Shown here: piece by piece, positions 1 through 8,563 of the stretch
Layout of the letters: the number at the start of each line of letters is the position of its first letter
Numbering within the stretch: the stretch's first letter is position 1
Assembly: GCF_000935125.1 (NCBI RefSeq)
Contig: NZ_JRKI01000003.1
Location: 62,001-126,000 of the forward strand
Direction: 5' to 3'
DNA from: Streptomyces natalensis ATCC 27448
GTDB lineage: Bacteria > Actinomycetota > Actinomycetes > Streptomycetales > Streptomycetaceae
DNA length: 64,000 nucleotides
Notes under the pieces: generated by a model
Databases searched by the model: none
Told to the model about the DNA's origin: nothing
What the model saw: the letters and a program-made list of their open reading frames with translations, nothing else
Translations under genes and position numbers: made by a program

Positions 1-454
1 CGGTGCTCTTCCAGACGAGGAAGATGGCGATCAGCAGCGAGATCAGGATCGCGGCGCCGGCGGGGTACCCCAGGCCCAGGCCCTGCGGCCCCCAGCCCAG
101 CGAAGTGGCCCCGCCGGTGAGGAACTTGGCGCTCGCGTCCCGGTTCATGAAGTCGGACATCGTGGTCCCGGCCATGCTGGTGGACAGGATGACGGTCCAG
201 TAGAAGAACGGGTTGTAGCGCCGGGAGCGGAGCTGGACGACCAGCGTGACCACGAAGATCAGGAACAGCGCGATCGTGGTCAGGAAGTATCCGAGCTTGA
301 GGGTCTGGGCGAAGAGGTCACCGGCGGTCTCGCCGAGGGTCGTGGCGGCGATCTTCATGATCCAGAAGGCCAGGGTCACCTCCGGCAGCTTCTTGCGCAC
401 CCAGGGGTTGGGGTCGGCGACATCCGAATCGGTCAGGAGTTCGGGCGTTTGCAA
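1..454 (-). CDS. COG4705-like multi-spanning membrane protein (3' end outside window)
   Basis: Integral membrane protein of unknown function; the C-terminus lies beyond the window edge. Read from a TTG start at 454, six bases after an AAGGA ribosome site; a second TTG at 460 sits directly on that site and is less likely. The visible part begins with a hydrophilic stretch and LPEVTLAFWIMKIAATTLGE, then hydrophobic segments. It closely resembles the gene at 628-1467, which has VPEVTVYFWVIKVLCTTVGE at the same place, so the two are tandem paralogs on one strand, separated by 173 bases. Repeated small-residue/Asp motifs (GETAGD, GTTMSD) fall inside membrane segments. I assign it to the COG4705 group from memory. 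The substrate or role is not known. Confidence 0.75.
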   Translation of the reverse strand, partial: MQTPELLTDSDVADPNPWVRKKLPEVTLAFWIMKIAATTLGETAGDLFAQTLKLGYFLTTIALFLIFVVTLVVQLRSRRYNPFFYWTVILSTSMAGTTMSDFMNRDASAKFLTGGATSLGWGPQGLGLGYPAGAAILISLLIAIFLVWKST

Positions 455-627
455 TGTCAATCCTTTTCGGCGGACCGCCGGCCCGTTCCCCCGGGGCGGG
501 CGGTCATATGCCTGACGAAATGGCGGACTTCGGCCTCACGCGGGCGCAAGGTATCACCGCGCGCCCGCGTGAGGCCGCACGCTGTCCGACCGTGCCAACC
601 TTTCCCTGAACGGATCCTGAATGCCCT

Positions 628-1467
628 TCAGGCGTGCTTGGGGAGCCTCTCCGGCTCGCTCACATCCCGCCGGGTCACCGTCAGGAAAACCACCATGCCC
701 AGAATGACCGCCAGGAACAGCACACTGGTGATCACGGTGCCCAGACCGAGCCCACCGTCGCCGGTCGGCTGGGACAGGTAGTCGCCGATCGACGCGCCCA
801 GCGGCCGGGTCAGGATGTACGCGATCCAGAAGCTCCACACGGCGTCCAGGCCGAGCGCGAAGTGCGCCACCGCGACCGCGGCGATCGCGAGGGCGAACAG
901 GCCGGCGGAGATCCAGTACCCGAGGTCCATGCGCTCGGCGACCAGGTCACCGGCGGCGGTCCCCAGCGCGAAGGTGAACAGCACGGCCAGCCAGTAGAAG
1001 GATTCGCGGCGCGTGGTGTCGACATGGTGGATGGACAGCGTCCGCTCGCTGCGGTACCAGGCGACGAACACCACCAGGAGGGCGATCGCGAAGGCAACGG
1101 TGCTGGCCTCCAGCGGTACGCCCAGGTTGTCGGTGAGGTTGTCGCTGATCAGCGTGCCCACGACGCTGATCAGCGCCACGGCGAGCCAGTAGACACCGGG
1201 ACGGTAGACGGCGGTGCGGAACTGGGCCACCAGCACCGCGGCGAGCAGCACGCTCATCAGCAGTGACACGCCGGTCAGGCCCATGCCCAGCTTCTCGTTC
1301 AGCAGGTCCGCGGCGGTCTCGCCGACGGTGGTGCACAGGACCTTGATCACCCAGAAGTACACGGTGACTTCGGGGACCTTGTTCCAGCGGAGACGGTAAC
1401 GGGTGGCGGCGGGGTCGGTGCCGAACGGCTCCTGCGCCTCGACGGCCCCGGGGATATCAGCAGTCAT
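628..1467 (-). CDS. COG4705-like multi-spanning membrane protein, paralog of the preceding gene
   Basis: Membrane protein of about 279 residues with roughly eight hydrophobic segments and a charged C-terminal tail. The ATG at 1467 opens the frame just before PVAT-free acidic N-terminal residues and the block VPEVTVYFWVIKVLCTTVGE. Four recurring motifs, GETAAD, GTLISD, GTAAGD and GASIGD, are spread evenly through the protein, which suggests an internally repeated fold with a Gly and an Asp in each unit. The same motif pattern occurs in the paralog immediately downstream (1-454), so a duplication is likely. Family members are described only as membrane-anchored proteins; transport or metal handling is a guess from the buried acidic residues. 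No signal for regulation is visible. Confidence 0.8.
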   Translation of the reverse strand: MTADIPGAVEAQEPFGTDPAATRYRLRWNKVPEVTVYFWVIKVLCTTVGETAADLLNEKLGMGLTGVSLLMSVLLAAVLVAQFRTAVYRPGVYWLAVALISVVGTLISDNLTDNLGVPLEASTVAFAIALLVVFVAWYRSERTLSIHHVDTTRRESFYWLAVLFTFALGTAAGDLVAERMDLGYWISAGLFALAIAAVAVAHFALGLDAVWSFWIAYILTRPLGASIGDYLSQPTGDGGLGLGTVITSVLFLAVILGMVVFLTVTRRDVSEPERLPKHA

Positions 1468-1513
1468 GGTGCCCGACCGTGCCACCCGCCACCTGAACGC
1501 ATCCTGAGCGCGG

Positions 1514-2941
1514 CTACCCGAGCCGGTGCGGGCGCGGGTCGAGCGGGGCGAGGACGCCGAGGCGCTCCTCGATGCGCTGTGCCGCGTCCAGGCACAGGTC
1601 CTCGCGGTACATCCCCGCCACGACCTGGACGCCCTGCGGCAGCCCGGCCGCCAGCCCCGTGGGCACGGCCACGGCCGGTACCCCCACATACGTCGTCGCG
1701 GTCAGCAGCCGCATCGGCGTCATCATCGCGTCGTGCTCCTCCGCGGTCCGCGGCACCACGGGCTCCGGTACCGGCTGTGTGGACACCGGGCCGAGCAGCA
1801 GCGGACAGCGCGCGAAGAAGCGGGCCCAGGCGCGCTGGACGCCGAGGCGTACACCGGTCTGCCGCACGTACTCCTCCAGGCCGACGGCCGGATGGCGCCG
1901 GGTGTCCAGCTCGATGTGGCGGGCGCTGTCGTCGGTGAGCAGCCGCCGGAGCATGGGCCAGGCCAGCGAGAACTCGGTCCGCAGGAGTGCGCCGTAGCCG
2001 TCGAGGGCGTCCTGCATCCGCGGCACCTCCACCTCCTCGACGGGGTGCCCGGCGTCCTCCAGGGCGGCGGCCGCCGCCTCGATCGCGGTGCGTACGTCCG
2101 GATGGACGTCGCCCCGGCCGCCGGGGTCGGTCACCACGCCCACCCGGACCGGCGCCTCCGGCCGCGGCCCGTACAGCGGCGCCGGGACCGCCCGCGGGTC
2201 CTGCGGGTCGGTGCCCGCCAGCACCTCGTATGCCGCCCGCAGGTCCGCCACCGACCGGGCCAGCGGTCCGTCCACGGGGAAGAGCTGATGGCCCAGGACC
2301 GGCTCCTGGTCGGTCATCCGGTGGTCGGCCGGGAACCGCCCGTAGCTCGGCTTCAGCCCTGCGACGCCGTTGAAGGTCGCCGGGTTGCGGATCGACCCGC
2401 CGGAGTCGTTGCCCAGGCCCAGCGCCGCCATGCCGGTCGCCACCGCGACCGCATCGCCGCCGCTGGTGCCGCCGGGAGTGCGCTGTGGGTCCCACGGGTT
2501 GACGGTGTCCCCGAACAGCTGGCTGACGGTGTGCACACCGGCGATCGCCAGGTCGGGCATGTTGGTGCGGCCGATCGGTATCGCCCCGGCCGCGCGCAGC
2601 CGCCGCACCGGGGGCGCGTCCGCCTTCGCCACCCAGTCGCGGAAGTACGGCACGCCGTGCGTGGTCGCCGAGCCGGCGACGTGGATGTTCTCCTTCACCG
2701 TGAAGGGCACCCCGGCCAGCGGGCCCAGCCGCTCGCCGGCGGCCCGGCGCCGGTCGGTCTCCCGCGCCGCCTGCCGGGCGCCGTCCTCCAGCAGCCGGGT
2801 CACCGCGTTCACGCGCGGGTTGACCGCGGCGATCCGCTCCAGGTGCGCCTCTACGGCCTGGGCCGCGGACACCTCGCCGGATGCCACCAGCTTCGCCAGC
2901 GCCGACGCCTCCAGCGCCCAGAGTTCGCTCGTCGTCCCCAT
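1514..2941 (-). CDS. Amidase signature family hydrolase
   Basis: Cytoplasmic amidase of 475 residues that would hydrolyse a C-N amide bond; the substrate cannot be told. The amidase-signature triad is visible: Lys83 in GVPFTVKENIHVAG, the cis-Ser at 160 in GGTSGGDA (Thr replaces the usual first Ser), and the nucleophile Ser183 in GNDSGGSIRNPATF. The ATG at 2941 is chosen because GGGAGGGCC stands just before it; an upstream extension to 3013 is possible but lacks such a site and is compositionally odd. It is transcribed away from the TetR gene at 3083, and the shared 140-base gap contains a perfect palindrome, so this regulator probably controls it. It could equally be annotated as a GatA-like protein, but no gatB or gatC is near. 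Confidence 0.88.
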   Translation of the reverse strand: MGTTSELWALEASALAKLVASGEVSAAQAVEAHLERIAAVNPRVNAVTRLLEDGARQAARETDRRRAAGERLGPLAGVPFTVKENIHVAGSATTHGVPYFRDWVAKADAPPVRRLRAAGAIPIGRTNMPDLAIAGVHTVSQLFGDTVNPWDPQRTPGGTSGGDAVAVATGMAALGLGNDSGGSIRNPATFNGVAGLKPSYGRFPADHRMTDQEPVLGHQLFPVDGPLARSVADLRAAYEVLAGTDPQDPRAVPAPLYGPRPEAPVRVGVVTDPGGRGDVHPDVRTAIEAAAAALEDAGHPVEEVEVPRMQDALDGYGALLRTEFSLAWPMLRRLLTDDSARHIELDTRRHPAVGLEEYVRQTGVRLGVQRAWARFFARCPLLLGPVSTQPVPEPVVPRTAEEHDAMMTPMRLLTATTYVGVPAVAVPTGLAAGLPQGVQVVAGMYREDLCLDAAQRIEERLGVLAPLDPRPHRLG

Positions 2942-3016
2942 CGGGCCCTCCCTTTCGTTTCCGGCCGTGCCGACCGCGCCCACCGTGCGGGCCGTGCCGA
3001 CCGTTCCTGGCAATCA

Positions 3017-3034
3017 AGATACAGATCTGTATCT
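3017..3034. promoter_or_regulatory. Perfect 18-bp palindrome, likely TetR operator
   Basis: AGATACAGATCTGTATCT reads identically on both strands. It lies between the divergent amidase and TetR genes, 76 bases from the amidase start and 49 from the TetR start, where a repressor would block both promoters. A related half-site, GAATACAG, follows at 3035-3042. That the neighbouring TetR protein binds it is inference from position. Confidence 0.65.
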
Positions 3035-3082
3035 GAATACAGGAGCGAATATTCCGGCCGTGGTGCGCCGTAGGATGCCGCC

Positions 3083-3730
3083 GTGACACCCGAACGCAAG
3101 CGCCTGACCCGTGAAGAGAGCCGGCAGCAGACCCGCGGACGCCTGCTGGCCGCCGCCGCCGAGCTGTTCACCGAACGCGGTGTCAACGGCACCTCCGTCG
3201 AGCAGATCGCCGAACGCGCCGGATACACCCGCGGCGCGTTCTACGGGAACTTCGAGGACAAGAACGCCCTCGTCGCCGAGCTGCTCCAGCACCGCACCCG
3301 CAGCGAACTGGAGGAGGTCCGCGCCCTCACCCAGGACGCCGCCTCCTTCGACGACGCCCTCGGCGCGCTCCGGGCCTGGAACCGCGACCGCGCCCGGCAT
3401 CTGCCCGAATGGCTCGCCCTGCGCATGGAGCTCGTCCTGCACGCGCTGCGCAACGAGGAGCTGCGCCCGCTGCTCGCCGAACGGGAACTCCTGGCCCGCG
3501 AGGCCCACGCCTCCGGCCTGGAGCAGGCGTTCGCCGCCCGCGGCGTCCAGGCGCCCGCGGACCCCGCGTTCCTCGGCCTGATCGTCCACGCCCTGGAGGA
3601 CGGCCTGCTCATCCAGCGCCTGCTGACCCCCGGCGGCATCCCGGACGACGTCGTCGTCGACGCCTTCGATCTGCTCCTGCGCTCCTGGACGGCGCTCGCG
3701 CAGCGTCCGGACGGGGAGGGTGACGGCTAG
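3083..3730 (+). CDS. TetR/AcrR family transcriptional regulator
   Basis: DNA-binding repressor of 215 residues starting at GTG 3083. The N-terminal helix-turn-helix is clear: an Arg-rich lead with TRGRLLAAAAELFTERGVNG, then TSVEQIAERAGYTRGAFYGN and FEDKNALVAELL, the standard TetR layout. The C-terminal ligand/dimer domain is helical and has no recognisable pocket motif. It diverges from the amidase gene across the palindrome at 3017-3034, which points to autoregulation and control of the amidase. Its stop codon overlaps that of the convergent membrane gene (3727) by two bases, so the two transcripts run into each other. Confidence 0.92.
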   Translation: MTPERKRLTREESRQQTRGRLLAAAAELFTERGVNGTSVEQIAERAGYTRGAFYGNFEDKNALVAELLQHRTRSELEEVRALTQDAASFDDALGALRAWNRDRARHLPEWLALRMELVLHALRNEELRPLLAERELLAREAHASGLEQAFAARGVQAPADPAFLGLIVHALEDGLLIQRLLTPGGIPDDVVVDAFDLLLRSWTALAQRPDGEGDG

Positions 3731-4437
3731 GGCGTGTCCGCCCGCCGACGGCGCAGGACGGTGACGGCCGCGACCAGCACCCATGCGTCCGTGCCGAAGG
3801 CGGCGAGGCGTTCCAGGGTGCCCATGCCCAGGCCGGGGTCGTGCCGGGTGAGGAACAGGGCGGCGGCGGTCAGGGCGAGGAGGGCGAGGGCGAAGGTCAC
3901 GGGCCGGATGGCGGCGAGGAGGGCGCCGCGGGGGAGGAAGGCGGCGCACAGCAGGGCGGTATTTCCCACGCCCATGATGCCCAGGGCGCCCAGGACGTGG
4001 AGGTTCTCGTCGACGTCGGCCGGGACGAAGCCCACCAGGACCCAGGCCGCGGCGTTGACCAGGAAGAGGAGCCGGGTGGTCAGCGCGCGGGCGCCGCGGC
4101 CCCAGCAGGCGCGGCCGGTCAGCAGGACGCCGGCCAGGAGGAGGGCGCCGTGGGCGGCGAAGGAGGCGTTCATCAGGTCGTGCAGGGGGGAGCAGACATA
4201 GCGCGGGCGCGAGGCGTCCCAGGTCCGGCAGTGGACGTTGCCCAGATCGCTGATGTTGTTGCGCACCCAGCTGTACGGGGTGCGCCAGGCGGCTCCCACG
4301 GCCAGTTGCACGGCCAGGAACGGGACGACGGCGAGGATCCATGCGGTGGCGCCGAGGCGGCCGCGAGGATCTCCGGCGCGCGTTTCGGGCCTGCCGTCCG
4401 GATGTGGTGCGGGCTGGGTGGTGAGCTGGGCGTGCAT
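3727..4437 (-). CDS. DUF998-like integral membrane protein
   Basis: Membrane protein of about 236 residues with six or so hydrophobic segments. The block VRNNISDLGNVHCRTWDA followed by CSPLHDLMNASF is the hallmark of the DUF998 group, whose function is unknown. The ATG at 4437 was chosen because GGGGGACG lies eight bases upstream; a start at 4476 in the same frame is also possible. It converges on the TetR gene, with overlapping stop codons, and has no same-strand partner close enough to call an operon. Confidence 0.78.
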   Translation of the reverse strand: MHAQLTTQPAPHPDGRPETRAGDPRGRLGATAWILAVVPFLAVQLAVGAAWRTPYSWVRNNISDLGNVHCRTWDASRPRYVCSPLHDLMNASFAAHGALLLAGVLLTGRACWGRGARALTTRLLFLVNAAAWVLVGFVPADVDENLHVLGALGIMGVGNTALLCAAFLPRGALLAAIRPVTFALALLALTAAALFLTRHDPGLGMGTLERLAAFGTDAWVLVAAVTVLRRRRADTP

Positions 4438-4558
4438 CGGCGGCGTCCCCCTGGGTTCCGGCTGCGGTAGGGACACCGTCGCAGTCGGCGGGGTGCGGGC
4501 ACATCGCTGCCGAGGGGGAACCGGGCTCCCCCTTCGGCGGGACGACGGCCTGGCTCTT

Positions 4559-6664
4559 TCAGGGGAGCACGCCGGGGCGGGAGGCGTGTGCGGTGCCGTT
4601 GTGGGCGGGGGGATGGGCCTCCAGCAGGGAGGCGTACAGGCCGCCCTGGTGCAGCAGTTGGGTGTGGGTGCCGGACTGGACCAGGCGGCCCTCGTCGAGG
4701 ACGAGGACGCGGTCGGCGCCGGCGGCCAGCGCCAGGTCGTGGGTGATCACGATGGTGGTGCGGCCTTCGGCCAGGCGGTGCAGCGGGCCGAGGATGCGCT
4801 GGGCGGCGAGGGTGTCCAGGCCGGTGGTGGGCTCGTCGAGGAGGAGGACGGGGGCGTCGCGCAGCATGGCGCGGGCGATGGCGACGCGCTGGAGCTGGCC
4901 GCCGGAGAGCCTGGCGGTGCCGGGGGCGATGACGGTGCGGTAGCCGTCGCGGAGGTCGCAGATGAAGTCGTGGGCATCGGCCGCCTTGGCGGCGTGCACC
5001 ACGTCCTCGTGAGTGGCGTGCGCACGTCCGGAGGCGATGTTCTCCTCGACGGTGTCGTGCAGCACCAGCGTCTCCTGCGGCAGCAGCGTGACGTTCCGGC
5101 GGAGCCGGGCGAGCGGCTGCCGGTTCACGGGGATCCCGTCGAGCAGGATGCTGCCCTCGTCCGGGTCGTAGAAGCGCAGCAGCAAGGAGGCCAGGGTGGA
5201 CTTGCCCGCACCGCTGGGACCCGTGATGACCAGCAGCTCTCCGGGTACGGCGGAGAAGGAGAAGTCCGTGAGGACGTCGACGGTCCCGCCCGGGTAGCGG
5301 AAGGTGACCTGCCGCGCCTCCACCCTTCCGGTGGCGCGTTCCGGGGTCTGGATGACCATGTCGGGCGGGGGATCGGTGACGGCGGGAGGCGCGTCGAGGA
5401 TCTCCAGCAGACGGTCGGCGCCGGCGGTGGCGGCGGTGACCGTCAGGCCGAGCTGGCCGAGGTTACGGACCGGCGGGTAGAGGTAGCCGACGAAGGCCGC
5501 GAACGCGAGCAGCTGCCCGAGGGTCATCCGGCCGGCGGAGATCTCCCAGGCGCCCAGGCCGATGATCGCCAGGACGCAGATCGTTTCGAGGACCTCCAGC
5601 ACCTGGAGATAGAACTGGTTGAGCCGGGCGCTGACCAGCGATGTCCGGAACCATGTGCCCGACTCCCGGCGCAGCCGCTCCTCCTCGTCGCGCTGCCGGT
5701 TGTACGCCTGCGTCAGTACGACGTTGACCAGCGTCTCCTCGACGACCGCGGTGATGGCGCCCTCCGCGCGGCGTTCACGGCGCGAGACCTCGCGCAGACG
5801 GCCGGTGAACTGGCGGGTCGCGGCGAAGAACAGGGGGACGAGGACGAAGGTGGCCAGGGCCAGGTCCCAGCGCAGGAGCAGGGCCGCTCCGGCGTAGAAG
5901 ACGATGCCGAACACGGCGGTTGCCGCCTGGACCACGCCGCTGACCACCAGCTGTTCGATCGAGTCCACGTCGCCGGTCAGCCGCTCCACCAGGTCGCCGC
6001 GCCGGTTGCGCTGGAAGAAGTGCGGCGGAAGCTCCTGGAGATGGGCGAAGACGCGGGCCCGCAGGCGGACCACGAAGCGGATGGCGGTCCAGGCGCCGAG
6101 CGAATTGCCGAGGTAGCCGACCAGGGCGCCGACGACGGCCACCGCGAGCCAGGCGCCCGCGGGGCCCCAGAAGGCGCTGACGGAGCCCTTCTGGAGGGCG
6201 TTGTCGGTGAGTTCGGCGAACAGGAGGATGGCCACGGTCTCGGCGAGGGCGGCCACGACCGCGAACAGGCCGACGCCGAGCAGCCAGCGCCGGTCACCCT
6301 TGGTCAGGGGCCAGAAACGCTTGAAGGCCGCCTGGGCGCGGAAGTGCTGGGGCAGCGGGTACTGCTCCTCCGTCAGCAGGCCGGTGCCCAGCGGGGCGGA
6401 GACCGTCGGCGGGTGTCCGGGACCGGTCTCCGGTGGGCGGGGCGGCTCGGGGCCCGTCAGGTACCCGGGCGCGGAACCCGGCGGGTACGGGGGCGCGTCC
6501 GGCGGGGCCGCGGCCTTTGCTTTGACCCCAAAGCGTGGACGCCGCCGGGGTTGCGGTTCGGCACTCGACCCGCTGCGGGCGGGCTCAAGGGGCGCCGGAT
6601 CCGCACCGCCTGGGGGTGGCGCGTCGGGGCGCGCGGTGCGCTGACGTGAGCTGTGGAAGTGCAT
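4559..6664 (-). CDS. ABC exporter half-transporter (fused permease-ATPase)
   Basis: Single-chain half-transporter of 701 residues that would work as a homodimer to export a lipid, peptide or drug. The first 110 or so residues are a Pro/Gly-rich, charged, probably disordered tail. Six membrane segments follow, with the coupling region VRLRARVFAHLQELPPHFFQ. The C-terminal ATPase has Walker A GPSGAGKST, Q-loop LLPQETLVL, signature LSGGQLQRVAIARAM, Walker B VLLLDEPTTGLD and H-loop VITHD, so it should be active. The ATG at 6664 has only a weak ribosome site, and an internal start nearer the membrane domain cannot be ruled out. No regulator or partner half-transporter adjoins it. Confidence 0.9.
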   Translation of the reverse strand: MHFHSSRQRTARPDAPPPGGADPAPLEPARSGSSAEPQPRRRPRFGVKAKAAAPPDAPPYPPGSAPGYLTGPEPPRPPETGPGHPPTVSAPLGTGLLTEEQYPLPQHFRAQAAFKRFWPLTKGDRRWLLGVGLFAVVAALAETVAILLFAELTDNALQKGSVSAFWGPAGAWLAVAVVGALVGYLGNSLGAWTAIRFVVRLRARVFAHLQELPPHFFQRNRRGDLVERLTGDVDSIEQLVVSGVVQAATAVFGIVFYAGAALLLRWDLALATFVLVPLFFAATRQFTGRLREVSRRERRAEGAITAVVEETLVNVVLTQAYNRQRDEEERLRRESGTWFRTSLVSARLNQFYLQVLEVLETICVLAIIGLGAWEISAGRMTLGQLLAFAAFVGYLYPPVRNLGQLGLTVTAATAGADRLLEILDAPPAVTDPPPDMVIQTPERATGRVEARQVTFRYPGGTVDVLTDFSFSAVPGELLVITGPSGAGKSTLASLLLRFYDPDEGSILLDGIPVNRQPLARLRRNVTLLPQETLVLHDTVEENIASGRAHATHEDVVHAAKAADAHDFICDLRDGYRTVIAPGTARLSGGQLQRVAIARAMLRDAPVLLLDEPTTGLDTLAAQRILGPLHRLAEGRTTIVITHDLALAAGADRVLVLDEGRLVQSGTHTQLLHQGGLYASLLEAHPPAHNGTAHASRPGVLP

Positions 6665-6739
6665 GGCCGCTGCGTCACACCCTCGTACGGGGAAGGGGAT
6701 GCTCGGGCCGAGCTCCGGGCCGGGTTCGGATACGGATCT

Positions 6740-6865
6740 CAGGACTCGTACTCAGGACTCGTCCTCAAGGGACTCGTACTCAAGCAACGAGGCCGACCCG
6801 CGCAGTGCGCGAGCCCGCCTCGTTCTCAGGACATCTCGTCAGGACTTTTCGTCAGGATTGCTGGT
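6740..6865. repeat. Two clusters of a degenerate 13-bp tandem repeat
   Basis: First cluster: CAGGACTCGTACT (6740), CAGGACTCGTCCT (6753), then a 15-base variant at 6766. Second cluster: CAGGACATCTCGT (6827), CAGGACTTTTCGT (6840), CAGGATTGCTGGT (6853). The clusters flank the hairpin at 6786-6824. They lie downstream of the small peptide gene and upstream of the ABC gene, so they could be leader, terminator or slippage-prone spacer sequence. Confidence 0.7.
6786..6824 (-). terminator. Hairpin downstream of the Gly/Arg peptide gene
   Basis: Outer arms AACGAGGC (6786-6793) and GCCTCGTT (6817-6824) enclose an inner stem CGCGC / GCGCG with a three-base loop. It begins about 50 bases after the stop of the peptide gene read on the minus strand. 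No T-run follows, as is common in Streptomyces terminators. Confidence 0.5.
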
Positions 6866-6876
6866 CGGCTAGCGGC

Positions 6877-7047
6877 TCAGTAGAACCCGAAGAACCCGAA
6901 GCCGCGTCCACGTCCACGTCCACGACCGAACCGGCCGAACCGACCGTACCGACCACGGCCGTAGCCGTAGCCCCAGTCGTCCCAGTCGTCCCAGTCGCCG
7001 CATCCGTGACGCCTGTGCCTGCGAGGAAAGACCTTCCGGAAGCTCAT
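6877..7047 (-). CDS. 56-residue Gly/Arg/aromatic-rich peptide
   Basis: I do not recognise this small protein. The ATG at 7047 is supported by an excellent ribosome site, GCAGGAGGCG, six bases away. The peptide starts MSFRKVFPRRHRRHGCG, continues with an acidic Trp block DWDDWDDW, and ends in alternating Gly-Tyr, Gly-Arg and Gly-Phe pairs to the C-terminus GRGFGFFGFY. It has one Cys (residue 16), no signal peptide and no hydrophobic span. Such composition is seen in nucleic-acid-binding or phase-separating tails and in some modified peptides, but neither is shown here. The gene has its own leader with an inverted repeat and its own 3' hairpin. It is transcribed toward the ABC exporter. Confidence 0.7.
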   Translation of the reverse strand: MSFRKVFPRRHRRHGCGDWDDWDDWGYGYGRGRYGRFGRFGRGRGRGRGFGFFGFY

Positions 7048-7461
7048 AATCGCCTCCTGCTGTTCCGTTTGGTCTGTTATGTCGTGTCTGACCACGACAC
7101 TTTCGAGGCTACGACGGCTTTTCTCGGACAACAAGGACCTATACGTGAAAATTCATGCAAATCGGAAATATCACCCATAGTCGTCGACCGGCTGCGCAGC
7201 GCGCCCCGTGGGCGGGGATCCGGCAGAGCGACCGGGGAGGCGCATCACCGCTCCGGAGGGCGATGAGCGATCTCTTCAACTGGCGTCAGGCGTCAGCCCG
7301 TTGAGCACACACTTCACAAGTCACCAGCCGAAACGACCCGGTGCGAAGCATCCGGATATCACGCACCGTCAGTGGCGGAAAATACCTGAGGGGAGGACAA
7401 CACCGCACGTCTCAGGGGAATGTGACGGGACGTCAACTCAACGCCAAACCCTGACGCACCC
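7048..7461. other. 414-bp intergenic region, leader of the small peptide gene
   Basis: No convincing gene is present. The part nearest the peptide gene is clearly richer in A/T than its surroundings (about 7060-7190), as expected of a promoter and leader. It contains the inverted repeat at 7080-7099. The rest separates the stop of the gene at 7462 from this leader, and I see no further structure in it. Confidence 0.6.
7080..7099. promoter_or_regulatory. Inverted repeat in the leader of the small peptide gene
   Basis: Arms TGTCGTG (7080-7086) and CACGACA (7093-7099) are perfect, with a six-base loop, 33 bases upstream of the peptide start. It could be a repressor site or an RNA hairpin in the 5' leader. 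Confidence 0.45.
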
Positions 7462-8415
7462 TCACTTCGCCGTACGGTGCCGCCCGTAGAAGTGCGAGTA
7501 CCGCTCCAGCGGGTCCCCGTCCAGGCTCCACGGCCACGGGGTTCCCACTCCCCCGGTCGCCCGCAGTGCGATGCCGGCGTCGGTCGGGCGGGTGGACTTG
7601 AGCAAGGCGTAGGCCAGCAGGTTGAGATCGGCCAGCGCGGCGGCGTGCTTGAGGAAACCAGGGGTCGGCCAGTCCTGGGCCGCCTGGTCGAGGGTGCGGG
7701 CGACGTCGGCGCGACGCCAGATCTCCGCGGCGCCCAGGGCCATCAGGCCGCCGCCGGCGACGGCGCGCTGGTGGTTGCGGACGATGGCGGTCAGTTCCAG
7801 GGCCGCGGTGGGGGCGTCGGCCGGCATCTCGGCGCGGATGCCGTCGAGGAGGTCGAGGACCAGGACGCTGGAGCCGCACTCCTCCGGCGACAGATAGGCC
7901 AGGGCCTGGAGGTGGGCCTCGCGGTTCCACGGGTCGCGGGCCTTGATCTCGCGCCAGATCGGCGAGAGCTCGCGGGTGGGGCGGCGCTCCAGCCGCAGGG
8001 CGGCCAGATGGAGGGTCCAGGGGGTGGGGTCGTCGGGGACCAGTTCGGCGGCGAACCGGCAGGTGTCGCGTACGGCGGACAGATCGCCGGGGGCCTCCTG
8101 CTGCCGGGCCTGGATGATCTCCGACCAGGCGTGCAGCAGCAGAGCGTTGGGGTCGCGCGGTTTGTGCTCCCGCCAGATGCCGGGCAGCGCCCGCCCGGCG
8201 GCCTGGGCCAGCACCTCCAGGCGGTGGGCCTTGCGGTCCCAGTCCTGGCCGGCCTCGTCGATCACCTGGCCCAGCAGGGCCATCACGGCGGTGTCGAGGG
8301 CGCCACGGTCCCAGCAGGTCAGCACGCGGCGGCGGACCTTGCCGAGGGTGGTGTCGTCGAGCTCGGGGGCCAGACGGGGACGGCTGCCGCTGCGGCGGCG
8401 TATGAAGGCAGGCAT
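7462..8415 (-). CDS. Conserved-looking hypothetical protein (helical, TPR-like)
   Basis: Protein of about 317 residues that I cannot assign to a named family. It starts at ATG 8415 (MPAFIRRRSGSRPRL) with GGAAGG eight bases upstream. The body is rich in Ala, Leu, Arg and Trp and reads as successive amphipathic helices, for example LLHAWSEIIQARQQE, ELVPDDPTPWTLHLAALRLE and IWREIKARDPWNREAHLQAL. The spacing looks like degenerate tetratricopeptide repeats, hence a protein-protein interaction role is plausible. No signal peptide or catalytic motif is visible. It stands alone: the permease upstream ends at 8564, 148 bases away, with no overlap. Confidence 0.75.
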   Translation of the reverse strand: MPAFIRRRSGSRPRLAPELDDTTLGKVRRRVLTCWDRGALDTAVMALLGQVIDEAGQDWDRKAHRLEVLAQAAGRALPGIWREHKPRDPNALLLHAWSEIIQARQQEAPGDLSAVRDTCRFAAELVPDDPTPWTLHLAALRLERRPTRELSPIWREIKARDPWNREAHLQALAYLSPEECGSSVLVLDLLDGIRAEMPADAPTAALELTAIVRNHQRAVAGGGLMALGAAEIWRRADVARTLDQAAQDWPTPGFLKHAAALADLNLLAYALLKSTRPTDAGIALRATGGVGTPWPWSLDGDPLERYSHFYGRHRTAK

Positions 8416-8563
8416 GGCGGGCGGGCGGCCTTCCGGACGTGCGGACGGAGAGGAAATTCGGCGGAAATTATGTGGGGGCAGCCGTATGGGCGGCAGCCTG
8501 CCATGCAGACCGCCGCCCGTACAGCGACTTACGGTTACCGAGGTGTAACGCTTCCCCGCCGTT

